Shown here piece after piece: positions 27,732 through 36,972 of a DNA stretch of 64,000 nt. This DNA comes from Paraflavitalea devenefica (GTDB lineage Bacteria > Bacteroidota > Bacteroidia > Chitinophagales > Chitinophagaceae). Position 1 is the first letter of the stretch; every line of letters begins with the position of its first letter. The notes below the pieces were generated by a model. It searched no databases. It had not been told where the DNA came from and worked only from the letters and a program-made list of their open reading frames with translations. The stretch is taken from assembly GCF_011759375.1 (NCBI RefSeq), contig NZ_JAARML010000002.1, positions 1,116,001 to 1,180,000 on the forward strand, written 5' to 3'. A program made the translations under genes and the position numbers.

Positions 27732-28311
27732 ATGCAACTATACGAACGTTCCTATCCCTTCCTGCGGTTGATGTATGATAACTTAGCAACAGCCCCAGTG
27801 AATCACTATATGGCTGCTCCCGATGACCATGCGATGGCGTTTACTATACAAAACCAATCATTTCAGGATTTGCTGGCCTATTTTCCTGCCTCCAAATAGA
27901 TATATATCGCGGCAATTTGATGTACATTATTTAAGCCCTTTGCTCTTTCGGACGATGGATAGTAATGATGGTGTCCGAAATAAATATTTTGATGCCGCCA
28001 TGAAACAAATGCCGGCCGCAGGATGTGGGATTATCCTGTTCCCCAATGAAGGGCAGTTTTTGTACCTGTACCTACCAGAGGCGGAATCCCAACAATTAAA
28101 GTCAGTCAATGGCAGATGTATTGCCACCACCCTTTTTATGGAAAATTGCTTTTGGGGATTTGAGGAAGGGGTTTTTTCCAAAGGGCTGGTTAAAATCCAA
28201 CTGAGGGTTATTCCTCATACCGGCTATTACGCCGGCAGCATGTTGCCTGGTGGATACCTTAGTTTTTTACTCACCTTTCTTGGGCATAAACAAGACAAGG
28301 GGCAATTCTGA
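27732..28311 (+). pseudogene. Hypothetical gene with an apparent frameshift
   Basis: An ORF starts at 27732 (MQLYERSYPFLRLMYDN) and stops at 27899 after PASK. The +1-shifted frame continues convincingly from the same place (NRYISRQFDVHYLSPLLFRTMD) to 28311. The shift lies at about 27888-27898, near TCCAAATAG, and the total length (580 nt) fits one extra base. Joined, it would be about 193 residues with no recognised family. If the break is real, the downstream part could start at the ATG at 27955. Cause may be mutation or a sequencing error. Confidence 0.55.
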
Positions 28312-28365
28312 ACCAAGATGGACACAAACGCACCTTGTACAATTTGGATCTTGATGTTGGTGCGC

Positions 28366-28971
28366 CTATCGCCTGGGTTTTCGAGATTTCGAAGGAGGCG
28401 ACAAGGTATCTTTAGCAGGATTCATTTTGTTATACAGTTTAGGGCAAACCGTTTTCATATCGGCAGGATTGTCCGTACACCAGGAAAAGGAAACCTCCGG
28501 ATATTGGCCTTCTGAATAGGGGAAGTTTTTTGGGAACTGGAACTCTACAATTTGTTTGCCGGTTACTTTTTCGATGGCGTAATGTGTACCGTACCGAAAC
28601 GATTCAAACTCATAATATTGGATGGAACTATCGATCTGGTTGATCAGGCTGTCTGGATCTGCGACTGCCGCGTTGTACACATCCTTTCCGCAAGAGATCA
28701 ACCAGGTCTTAAAATAAATGAATGAGTCGTCCGACACAAATCCACGATTCATAATTGTTACGGCGCACCATAAATTACTTGTGTGCGCCTGGTGCAGCAA
28801 TTGTTCCGTTCGTAAACGGAACTTCCATATTTCATCCGCCGACAATTTTGTTAGCAGCGCCACCAGGTTGTCAACCTGTGATTTCTGGTCAACGGCATTG
28901 TTTTTTGATTGTTGGACAATGTCCCAATATTGGTCCTCATCCATTAAGTCACTCATTATAAAGGTAGCCAT
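28366..28971 (-). CDS. DUF4240 domain protein
   Basis: 201 residues. The N-terminal 120 residues match DUF4240: DEDQYWDIVQQSK, LVALLTKLSADEIWKFR, LWCAVTIMNRGFVSDDSFIYFKTWLISCGKDVYNAAVADPDSL. This family is small, cytosolic and of unknown function, and often sits next to toxin or immunity genes. The C-terminal 70 residues are an extension with a basic tail. The start could also be the ATG at 28956. It converges with the gene ending at 28311. Confidence 0.75.
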   Translation of the reverse strand: MATFIMSDLMDEDQYWDIVQQSKNNAVDQKSQVDNLVALLTKLSADEIWKFRLRTEQLLHQAHTSNLWCAVTIMNRGFVSDDSFIYFKTWLISCGKDVYNAAVADPDSLINQIDSSIQYYEFESFRYGTHYAIEKVTGKQIVEFQFPKNFPYSEGQYPEVSFSWCTDNPADMKTVCPKLYNKMNPAKDTLSPPSKSRKPRR

Positions 28972-29408
28972 ACATGGAGCAATTATGGTTAATTGATTCG
29001 TGGGTGGTGGCTGGAGTGACCCAATTTAAACAGTTACCGCGAGTATTGCTATTAGATAGGAAATGTAGGAATTATGTTTGCAAATTAATTGGTCGGAGAT
29101 TTTTTTGGTTATGGTTAGGCCCAGCGGATGGATGGAGATTAACTTTTGACGATGAGCATTAGTGTTTTATGTTTTCATATTGCTGAATCAACTGTATTCC
29201 ACAATTACAAAACCTAAATATCCACCAGGACCCAATATCCTAACATCATCAACCCGATCCTCGACATCAAGCCGTAACTGATCGATGTCATTGTTATCTT
29301 CTTCGAAGGCTTTTAAACCATCACGATTGAAAAAGCTGTAGCGATGTAACTTTTTTCCCGATAGAACAGCTGATGGATAGTCATTTCAGAATGCACCAGA
29401 TAAGGCGT
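28972..29408. other. Gap without a supported gene
   Basis: About 435 bases. A 62-codon plus frame at 28974-29162 begins next to the divergent DUF4240 start and is Trp-rich; I judge it doubtful. The part at 29190-29390 reads on the minus strand like a fragment of a small acidic protein, but stops break it. Confidence 0.35.
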
Positions 29409-29789
29409 TTAATTGTCGGTGGGGTTGTCAGGAAAAATCATTTTCCCACTGATTTCATCATAGTTTACTTGATTAAGGATAGAGAAGGGATGTAACATTT
29501 TTCCATTTTTAATCAGTCCCTCGATATTATCCAGTATTAAATTGCTTTTTTCCTCACTTTCAACATTGTCCATTTTCCCAATCACTTCCCTTCCCAGTTT
29601 TCTATTATTGGTCCAGATCTCTCCCAGGAACTTGTCTCTGCCGCTGCTGTCGGTGACCAGCATTTGCGTGTGGTCAGGAAAAGTATATCTTACTTCTTTA
29701 ACAAAGGGGGCATTCAATGTATATGTGTAATAGGCGGTAGTTATTCCTTCACCTGTTACCTTTTGAAAGATGATACATGCATGTTTCAT
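29409..29789 (-). CDS. Hypothetical small protein, 126 residues
   Basis: Soluble, charged protein with a beta-rich start and no signal peptide or known motif. The ATG at 29789 follows an AT-rich stretch suited to a promoter. It is one of several small isolated minus-strand genes here (28366, 29409, 30078), a pattern seen where immunity-type genes collect; this is only an impression. Confidence 0.5.
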   Translation of the reverse strand: MKHACIIFQKVTGEGITTAYYTYTLNAPFVKEVRYTFPDHTQMLVTDSSGRDKFLGEIWTNNRKLGREVIGKMDNVESEEKSNLILDNIEGLIKNGKMLHPFSILNQVNYDEISGKMIFPDNPTDN

Positions 29790-30077
29790 ATTGAAAGGTT
29801 TTTATCAAAATTACTCAATTTAGAAATCCACCCATCTCCTCGGATAAAAAGGGGGTTTCCCCGGTTTTTTGAGGTATTTTCCTAAATATTAGCGGTAATT
29901 AGGAACTGGCGCAAATGAGTTTGTTAAACAGGAATGCTTGCCGCTTAGGTAAAGTAACTAACTACAGTTGAATGGAAATTCGACTTGGTAGTGAAAACTT
30001 GCAAAGGGCATGGGAAAGGGGGCAATGATTCCATTTAATACAGGAGAAATGTTATTCATTTAGGACCATTACCCTAT

Positions 30078-30401
30078 TTAGTATTCACTGTCGCCTTCGG
30101 GGGCAACAAGGCCAAGGTCTGTGTCGTATGTTGCATTAATCACTGGAAATCCCTTAAACATTCGGTAATCTCGCAACGCAGTTTTAACTGGGCAAGGGCA
30201 GAGGTCATCGACCAGATCCTCACTGTTTTGCTCAAAGTGACCCTCAATTAAAGCCAGGATGGAATGACCGCCGTCCGAGGTGTAACAATACCAGGACTCG
30301 AGATCTGCGGGGAGGGTAGAAGGATACCTCTTTCCGATAACAAGATAGGGGGAGCCGGCAAAGAAATCTGCAATAATTTTGATGGGATCATAGACAAGCA
30401 A
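30078..30401 (-). CDS. Hypothetical small acidic protein, 107 residues
   Basis: Soluble and acidic, with a CPCP segment (residues 68-71) and an acidic C-terminus (PEGDSEY). No recognised family. It lies 120 bases downstream of the PAPS-reductase-like gene on the same strand and may be co-transcribed with it. Confidence 0.5.
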   Translation of the reverse strand: MLVYDPIKIIADFFAGSPYLVIGKRYPSTLPADLESWYCYTSDGGHSILALIEGHFEQNSEDLVDDLCPCPVKTALRDYRMFKGFPVINATYDTDLGLVAPEGDSEY

Positions 30402-30521
30402 TTTGAGGTTGTAATATAGGAAGAACAGATATTTTTTCCGACCTAAGGTTTTCCAACATGCAAAAATCTGAGCTGTAGTTTTGGCGCCAAACTACCACCC
30501 GGATTATGTTCGAAATCGATA

Positions 30522-31355
30522 TTATGTGTGACAATTTCCGGTGCATTCTCCACTCCATAGCTCATCTGTTGAGGTGAAGTTGATTTGATCCAGCGGCTTG
30601 AGGCTTTTATGTAAATAACAGGGATTTTGAATTCCTTTTGTCGTGCTATTGCGGATGGCGTTATCAATCCGTATCGCATCCGCAAAATCATCCGGAGCAT
30701 CCCGCTTCATTTTTGCCCAGCCAGCATCGGATTGATAAGGGCAGAAAACACAGGCGCTTTTTTCTGGAACGGGCAAATTTTGGTGCACATACCAACTGAT
30801 TATTTGATTTCGATCCATAGGCGGCATCCAAAGAATCCGGCGCCAACCCTCCCGGTCAAATTCAAAACCCGTAAATGGGTATACATTGGTCTTCCAGGAA
30901 CTGCGTGGTTGATCCATTCTCTCCACCTCATCCATGCTAATCCCTTTCCAGACAAAGGTCTGCGGCCTTCGTTGATATTTTCCCAATCCATATAAGTCCC
31001 TGATGGCATTGTCCACTACCTGAATCTTATATTCATTTGTACATTGACGCCGCAACATGCCTGTGGTTCCATCACTGTTGCGGGTATATGATGGAATGGA
31101 TGAAAATCTATTTCCATGGCTATTGTTTTGATTGAGCAGGTCTGTAAAAAGATTCTTATCCTTTTTTACAATGATTGGGATCCCTGCATTTTTCTGTTGC
31201 CATTGCAACAAGTGGTTAAGGTACGCGTACGTGCTTGACTTTTCCCGACCTGTATCAGCAACGATAGCATAATCCGCAACCGGCAGCAGTCGCATACTGG
31301 ACATGTAATATAATGCGACAGACTGGACACCGAGTCCTAGTGAAATAATTTGCAT
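30522..31355 (-). CDS. PAPS-reductase-like / N-type ATP pyrophosphatase protein
   Basis: Start chosen at 31355 (MQIISLGLGVQSVAL), where the PP-loop motif SLGLGVQS begins; an ATG at 31367 is also possible and the open frame reaches 31469. About 277 residues. After the PP-loop come ADTGREKSSTYAYLNHLL, a RRQCTNEYKI segment with Cys, and SACVFCPYQSDAGW, a CxxC that could bind a cluster or metal. This is the alpha-hydrolase layout of PAPS reductase-like proteins common in phages and mobile elements (also DndC-like). No sulfate assimilation or dnd partner genes are near. Possible role: nucleobase or DNA thio-modification, or sulfur transfer; not determinable here. Confidence 0.8.
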   Translation of the reverse strand: MQIISLGLGVQSVALYYMSSMRLLPVADYAIVADTGREKSSTYAYLNHLLQWQQKNAGIPIIVKKDKNLFTDLLNQNNSHGNRFSSIPSYTRNSDGTTGMLRRQCTNEYKIQVVDNAIRDLYGLGKYQRRPQTFVWKGISMDEVERMDQPRSSWKTNVYPFTGFEFDREGWRRILWMPPMDRNQIISWYVHQNLPVPEKSACVFCPYQSDAGWAKMKRDAPDDFADAIRIDNAIRNSTTKGIQNPCYLHKSLKPLDQINFTSTDELWSGECTGNCHT

Positions 31356-31978
31356 GGATGGCTTCATGACACAAGCGATTTGCGGAGATAAGCCGGGCGG
31401 CTGCCAGGATGCTGTACGAATCCAGCTGCGGGGTGGGATGATGGGAAGAGGCCTGCACAGTGATATCAACCATAGCGGATGGGGACTTATTTCCTTGGTG
31501 ACTGGTGTGGGACTATGTAAAAGTCATTGTTTTGGTGGTCAATCCTTCCTACTTGATCCTATCAAGGAGCGTAAAATCCTGCTATACCGCAGATTTATTA
31601 CCAAACTGTTATCGGATCGCTATGTTCAGGAATCACCACTATGGTTCCGGATAGAAGCCTGCGATGTGCCAATCCAGCCTGGCGCATTGAATAAACCTGA
31701 AAAAAGTTATTGAAATATGTAAACGTTTTTAGGTTTTTGTCGATTTCATTATTGACGCAAATACAAACAATTTTTATGGATATGGATGAAGTTACATTAT
31801 TCAACCTATCCTGGATGTTCTATATCGGAGCAACCTTAACGTGGAAGGAACAGATACTCTGGGACCAATGGCAAAAGGCCAATCCAACAACACTTACCAG
31901 CAGTGCTGCCTGTAGCAGCACAATTAATGGCTAATTAAATGGGGATTATCATTGAGAAACCTTAATGATTTACGAGCC
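31356..31978. other. Gap without a supported gene
   Basis: About 620 bases. A plus-strand frame at 31354-31713 (119 codons) overlaps the start of the PAPS-reductase-like gene; its second half (from about 31441) could be a small gene but lacks a signature. Nothing else seen. Confidence 0.35.
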
Positions 31979-32509
31979 TTATATCTCTATCAGCATCACT
32001 TTAAGATGTTGGGTGTTGTATGGAGGGACTGACCATGTGAACGCGGTGTTTATTTTCAGCAAAACGCTTCCCTTTACAATATTGGTATAGGGTTCATTGC
32101 CGACATTCTGAAAAGTACAACCCAGACTCCATGCTTCTGTAAAATGAGTTTGATTAGTGCCATAATAGGTATGGGTTACTGAGAGCTGGGACCGGAACAG
32201 GGAGTTCGGATCCCTTTGATCTGAGACACTATAGATAATTGACCGAATGGGACCGGTCACCTGAATGACCGTCCCATTTTCTAATATTACGCTTTTTGCA
32301 TTGACACTTGCGCCTCCCAGGTACTGCACGAGTTCGCTATAGGATTCTACACAGAGCACTCTAGGCCTTGGTCGCCAGGGGATAGGTAAAGGTCCGGCAA
32401 TAGGAACGGGTTTTTCAATATAAGGTGGCTGAATCGGCGAAACCATATCCTGTTTGGCACAGCTACTTAAAAGGTATAGTGGCAACAATACCAAGCTGAG
32501 AACTTTCAT
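31979..32509 (-). CDS. Putative lipoprotein, 176 residues
   Basis: Signal peptide ending in a lipobox (LLSSC, Cys17) followed by a Pro-rich spacer (residues 24-50) and a beta-rich domain with two Cys at about 53 and 131. Exported and lipid-anchored. No family recognised. The start at 32509 is divergent from the plus-strand gene at 32799, and the AT-rich segment between them likely holds promoters. Confidence 0.6.
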   Translation of the reverse strand: MKVLSLVLLPLYLLSSCAKQDMVSPIQPPYIEKPVPIAGPLPIPWRPRPRVLCVESYSELVQYLGGASVNAKSVILENGTVIQVTGPIRSIIYSVSDQRDPNSLFRSQLSVTHTYYGTNQTHFTEAWSLGCTFQNVGNEPYTNIVKGSVLLKINTAFTWSVPPYNTQHLKVMLIEI

Positions 32510-32798
32510 AATAAATAAATTTAAAAAGGTTAAGAAAAATTGTATGACAATAATACTGTTGACAAAAATTAGAAAGTCCCATATAGGAGAAATAAAGGTG
32601 TGGTAAATGTTATTGGGTGAATGGCCATAGATTTTCTATATGGCATTTGGGGAATTGGGGAAAGAACTTTCCGGCAGGAACAGCTCGCAACTGTTCATTG
32701 AATGGTATGTTCGCCGCCTGAATTATTTTTTAATTCTTTCGAATGTTCTTTTTGGTTATGTCAAATATGTGTTCGTGTTTTGGGAAAATTACCCACAA

Positions 32799-33428
32799 AT
32801 GAAAAAGTTCCCATTCAGTTACTCCACCTTCCCCAATATATACCGGAGGGCAAGGAGAAAAGCAGCGAAGAACAAGTCATCTATCGCTAAGGAAGTACAT
32901 GGATTTTTGTTAGTGTATGTAGAAGACGAGCCGGAACTTCCGGAGGATAGTCTCCCCATTGAGTATGAGTCCTTAAAACCCAAGACGAAGCGGAAAAAGC
33001 CTGATCCGGCCGTTGAAGGCGCGCAAGGTGAACCTTTGGGCGACGAAGTTGGCCCTATTCAAGAACATGAGAATGGTATCCCCCCTGTTGAGCAGACATT
33101 GGGTAAAGGCCTTGACGCTGCAGATGTTGAGGAACAGGCGCCAAACGAAGAAATTCCCGGAAATGTCGTTGATGCAGCGCCAGCACCGGATACAGAGGAA
33201 GTGTTGGGAGAGGGAGCACCTAACCCCGATGGGTTAAATGGAATGAAAGGACGGGTAAAAGGTAAAGTGCCTGCCATCAAGAAACCAAGCATTGTCGCCC
33301 CGATGCCGCGTAAAGGTGGGGCCAACTCCCAAAAGAATGGCAAGGGGAAAAAAGGCAGCAGCAGCCAACGCTTGTCTTCAAAGGTTAAAACAGGAAAGCC
33401 CAGTAATGCAAAGCAGCGGAGTAAATAG
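32799..33428 (+). CDS. Charge-segregated, probably disordered protein
   Basis: 209 residues from the ATG at 32799; the frame is open from 32640, but the earlier part is less convincing. A short folded-looking start (MKKFPFSYSTF, then a basic helix RRARRKAAKNKSS) leads to a long acidic segment rich in Glu, Pro and Ala (about 50-145), then a basic, Lys/Ser/Gly-rich tail (about 150-209). This blockwise charge layout suggests disorder and possibly nucleic-acid or partner binding by the tail. No family recognised. It converges on the frameshifted gene at 33511. Confidence 0.5.
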   Translation: MKKFPFSYSTFPNIYRRARRKAAKNKSSIAKEVHGFLLVYVEDEPELPEDSLPIEYESLKPKTKRKKPDPAVEGAQGEPLGDEVGPIQEHENGIPPVEQTLGKGLDAADVEEQAPNEEIPGNVVDAAPAPDTEEVLGEGAPNPDGLNGMKGRVKGKVPAIKKPSIVAPMPRKGGANSQKNGKGKKGSSSQRLSSKVKTGKPSNAKQRSK

Positions 33429-33510
33429 TCGCTGGATCGATATCCTATAGTTTGTACCCATTTATCACGGAGGCCTCCGTTTGTAACGTATCTAATCCCA
33501 TACCGTATTA

Positions 33511-33953
33511 TTAAAAGGTAGCTGTTGATACTGCCTGCCTGTAAGACATTAACCACTTGATTTGTGCTAATCGTTTGCGAGCGGCTTTTTTGTCATTTGG
33601 GGACTTGAGGGCAGCGGGAGGTTTTGCCTGCCTCGATGGTTGAGGGTGACGCAAAATTGCACCTAAATTGACCAGATTGGAATCCCCTTCAACCTTGGCT
33701 TTTTCCAGCATCGCTGGTGATAATTTGCCTGTCAAATATTTTTCAAGCACCTCCCTGAAGTTTTCCATGTCGACTTCTATCCACTCTTCTTCCTCATATT
33801 GGGAAAAAAATGGCGTGCCGACTACGGCCTGAAAAATAATTTGATCCGGAGTGACAACCTTATTGGGACTACCGATTTTTTATCCGATCCGCTTTTTAAT
33901 GCGTCATTGACCTCCCTGAGCAGTTTCGGCAGGTGTTTTTTATGAAGTATCAT
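33511..33953 (-). pseudogene. Hypothetical gene with frameshift in an A-run
   Basis: The first part starts at 33953 (MILHKKHLPKLLREVNDALKSG) and runs into a stop. The second part (SPNKVVTPDQIIFQAVVG, then QYEEEEWIEVDMENFREVLEKYL, to 33511) continues in the other frame. The switch lies at the A6 run that follows GAT (about 33879-33885): one extra A restores a single frame of about 147 residues. A one-base loss in a homopolymer may be mutation, slippage or a sequencing error. The product would be acidic in the middle and basic at the C-terminus. No family recognised. Confidence 0.6.
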
Positions 33954-34495
33954 GTTGTTTTGTAAAAAGTACCCATTCTGGTTATCGTTAGGGTATAGAC
34001 CTCCCTATGTAGTAATAATGATTTCGAGAACTCAACCTTACCAACGCTATGGATTGCTCCACCATTTGCTTGTATTTAATCAGGCATTGTACATGCGATC
34101 CAGGTGGGTTTTATCCAAATTGAAGCTCGGTGGACAAGGGACCTGCAATCCCGCAATGCCATAAAATTATTGTCAGGATAATCACCATTTCAGGTGTGTT
34201 TTGAAAACATTAATCTAAATGTAATTGTCTATTTGATTGATTGCCAATAAAAAAGGATCTACTAAGGGTTGGCTTGAACCTGTACTCACCAATCGGCGAA
34301 CAGGATTTTAGGGAAGTTGCGACTTTTAGTTGTAGATCTTTTGTTAAATTAGATATGGAAGGGCTTATAAATATTTAAAACTAAGGCAGTCAAGCTACAA
34401 TAATTTAACTACCAGTAAAGCTCACCCTATTTTAGTACTTTTTCCATCTTACTTTTGTACTTAAATTTAACCAAGTGGGAAATCTCCTTTCAAAA
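33954..34495. other. AT-rich gap without a supported gene
   Basis: About 540 bases, probably with divergent promoters at its two ends. No terminator, repeat or RNA pattern recognised. Confidence 0.4.
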
Positions 34496-34777
34496 ATGAA
34501 CAAGTTTGCCAACTTTAACCCGGCAGATGTCCTTTATAAACTTGCCTTGAGGCAACATTGTGCCATAAATGCCATTTTTTCAGAAGAGCAACAGGAAAAT
34601 GCATTTAAGGAAATTTGCAAAAACGAAGCTATCGATTATGAATATTCCTATCGAGAATTCTTAAAAATGGCAAGGGCTGAAAAAGCGAAGTTTTCTGAAG
34701 CCTTACAGCAAAATTTCACGGATACTCACAAATTATGGATCAAGGACATTGGTCTGGGAGAATTTCTCCGCCAATAA
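34496..34777 (+). CDS. Hypothetical small helical protein, 93 residues
   Basis: Start taken at the ATG at 34496 (MNKFANFNPADVLYKL); an in-frame GTG lies at 34475. The sequence is charged and helical, with no membrane segment. A short isolated gene with no family signature. Confidence 0.5.
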   Translation: MNKFANFNPADVLYKLALRQHCAINAIFSEEQQENAFKEICKNEAIDYEYSYREFLKMARAEKAKFSEALQQNFTDTHKLWIKDIGLGEFLRQ

Positions 34778-35456
34778 TCGGTTAACACTGCGGAATAAAT
34801 AATCGGGTGCCCAAACTGATCATCAATATTGCGTTGCCCGCCATTCTCAAAATAAATAACACCTGATTATTGCATGCCTGACAGATAGCCCGATAATATC
34901 CAATACCCGGCATTCTAATAGCATGAGCTATAAAAGTTACAATAGATGTATGTTAGGATATAGGCAGCTTTATTCTTAAAGCTGTATTCAAAATACATAT
35001 GATGTCCTGATTATAATATTTTAAAAACGACTTTTTAATTACCTCGCTGCCTGATAAACTGTTCCACTTTATTTTATATATTTATTCCCCCATAATTATT
35101 TTTCAGAAAAAAACCACCATACTTTTTTCTGAGCATGTCGTATTGATTGAAATATTCACTGTTTTTCTAACTATTAAATAGAACTCATCTACGTTATAAT
35201 GAAGTTTCAATCGCCTGCTAAAATACATAGGCTGCTTTTTAATTTGCTTTGGTCTAAGATAGAAGTATTGTTGCCAAACCTATGTCTGGATATGCATCAT
35301 TTAAGACATAGGCAATTGAGGCCTTTGTATCTGATATATTAAGCACTGATACCTTCTTTTCTTTCAAATGATCAAATACTTGCCATGCAGCTACAGCCTT
35401 TTGCATTCAGAAGGTAAGGGGTATATATTTTAAAAAATTTTCGAAATAATAATTCA
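34778..35456. other. AT-rich gap with one inverted repeat
   Basis: About 680 bases with no supported gene. A 10-bp inverted repeat (TCAGAAAAAA / TTTTTTCTGA, 35103-35112 and 35123-35132) could form a weak hairpin. The right end should hold the promoter of the SusD-like gene. No SusC-like fragment was seen here. Confidence 0.45.
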
Positions 35457-36851
35457 ATGAACAAGTACAATAGGCTATGCATGATTTGCATAGTGCAGAT
35501 GATTTTTACAAGTGCGTGCGGCTACTTAAACAAATCTATCGACACCAGATCCGTACCTATAACAGAGGCGGACCTTGGTCGCATTAAAGGACTCATGTTT
35601 AATACAGATGTTCTCAATCATGGTTCTCCTTCCATCGGGGAGCTTTGCTCAGATAATTATTATTTTACCAGAGAGCAATGGCGACAGCTCAATGAGCAAA
35701 CCGGATCATCTTACCTGTGGTATCCAATTTCTTTTGGTAGATGGATGAATGAATATGACCAGGTGTCGTATGCAAATTTTGCACTGGAGGGTTTGGCCAG
35801 GATTAAAAGAAATCCCTTCAATGCTACCCAGTGGGATGAAACTAAGGGACGCGCACATTTTTATAGAGCTACCGCTTTTTTTAACATTGCGCAACTAATT
35901 TCCCTGCCCTACGATTCTATAACCGCTTATAATGATCCTGGTATACCTTTAAAATTGACCACCGATACCAGCACCCGCCATAACAGAGGAACAGTCCAGC
36001 AAACGTATAATCAAATTATTTCCGACCTGAACAGCTCACTGGCAGATCTACCATTGATACCTGTAGCCAATATTACACCATCCGTGAGAGCCGCTCATGG
36101 CATGTTGGCAAGAGTGTTCCTGTCTATGAGGCGGTATGATCCTGCTTTATATCATGCGGACCAAGCGTTACAAATGAATGACCATTTACTGGACTTTTCG
36201 GCGATGAATCCTAATAGCATTTGGCCTATGCCTGACCCGCTTTCCAATAAAGAAATTGCCTTTCTTTCCTATATGGAATCAACGGGGATTATCGCCCCTC
36301 CCATCCAATCCACAGATCCTGCGTTGTACCAATCCTACGATCCTGCAGATTTACGTAGGACGATGTTTTTCACTATCGGCAGAGAAGGAGAAGTGTTGTT
36401 TAGGGGCAGTTATGCCAAAAGCACCACCTGCTTTTCCGGTATAGCCAATGATGAATTGTTCCTGATCAGGGCGGAATGTCATGCCCGTGCCGGCAGAACA
36501 GATAAAGCCATGGACGCACTCAATACTTTACTGGTCAAAAGATACCTGAAAGGACGGTTCAAACCTCTTTCGGCCCAAAGCGCCGAGGATGCACTCCAAC
36601 AGATCCTAACGGAAAGAAGAAAAGAATTGGTCCACCGCGGACTTAGATGGACAGATCTTAGGAGATTAAATAAGGATCCTCAGACCGCGATCACCTTACA
36701 AAGAAAAATTGGCGGCAAGATATTCACCTTACCGCCTGTCGATGATCGATGGGTCTTTTTATTACCCCTTAATGAAATTAATGTCAGTTATATGCAACAA
36801 AATCCACGAGACAATATTTACTTGGATATAGAAGCCAACCAATCGCTCTGA
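35457..36851 (+). CDS. SusD/RagB-like nutrient-binding lipoprotein, orphan
   Basis: 464 residues. Signal peptide with lipobox (FTSAC, about Cys21). The TPR-like core carries typical SusD features: KGRAHFYRATAFFNIAQL (about 126-143), RAAHGMLARVFLSMRRYDPALYHADQAL (about 206-233) and near the C-terminus ERRKELVHRGLRWTDLRRL (about 387-405). It would sit on the cell surface as the lid of a TonB-dependent transporter and bind a glycan or peptide. No SusC-type receptor is adjacent, and the gene ends at a terminator shared with the convergent terpene cyclase. Either it works with a distant SusC or it is a remnant of a larger locus. Confidence 0.88.
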   Translation: MNKYNRLCMICIVQMIFTSACGYLNKSIDTRSVPITEADLGRIKGLMFNTDVLNHGSPSIGELCSDNYYFTREQWRQLNEQTGSSYLWYPISFGRWMNEYDQVSYANFALEGLARIKRNPFNATQWDETKGRAHFYRATAFFNIAQLISLPYDSITAYNDPGIPLKLTTDTSTRHNRGTVQQTYNQIISDLNSSLADLPLIPVANITPSVRAAHGMLARVFLSMRRYDPALYHADQALQMNDHLLDFSAMNPNSIWPMPDPLSNKEIAFLSYMESTGIIAPPIQSTDPALYQSYDPADLRRTMFFTIGREGEVLFRGSYAKSTTCFSGIANDELFLIRAECHARAGRTDKAMDALNTLLVKRYLKGRFKPLSAQSAEDALQQILTERRKELVHRGLRWTDLRRLNKDPQTAITLQRKIGGKIFTLPPVDDRWVFLLPLNEINVSYMQQNPRDNIYLDIEANQSL

Positions 36852-36934
36852 TAAAATGCTGTTCTAATGCAATAGAATCTACTTTGTTGTTAGGGATCCA
36901 CACACTACTCCCGACCCAACTTTGGAGGATTCGA

Positions 36935-36963
36935 GAGGGGGGCGAGGTAAATCGCCACCCCTC
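36935..36963. terminator. Hairpin between convergent SusD and terpene cyclase genes
   Basis: GAGGGGGGCGA pairs with TCGCC-A-CCCCTC around a loop of six bases, with one bulged A. It lies between two convergent stops (36851 and 36973) and could end both transcripts, although a clear T-run is lacking. Confidence 0.55.
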
Positions 36964-36972
36964 CATTTAATA

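Noticed and set aside
31354..31713. 119-codon plus-strand ORF overlapping the PAPS-reductase-like start
   Set aside because: It overlaps a well-supported gene start and has no family signature; the second half could be a small gene but cannot be supported.
33059..33556. 165-codon minus-strand ORF
   Set aside because: It is the reverse of the charge-block gene at 32799; its low-complexity Ser/Pro/Leu content is explained by the codons of the other strand.
35103..35132. Inverted repeat TCAGAAAAAA/TTTTTTCTGA taken as a terminator
   Set aside because: The stem is mostly A-T and no gene ends close before it, so I list it only as a gap remark.
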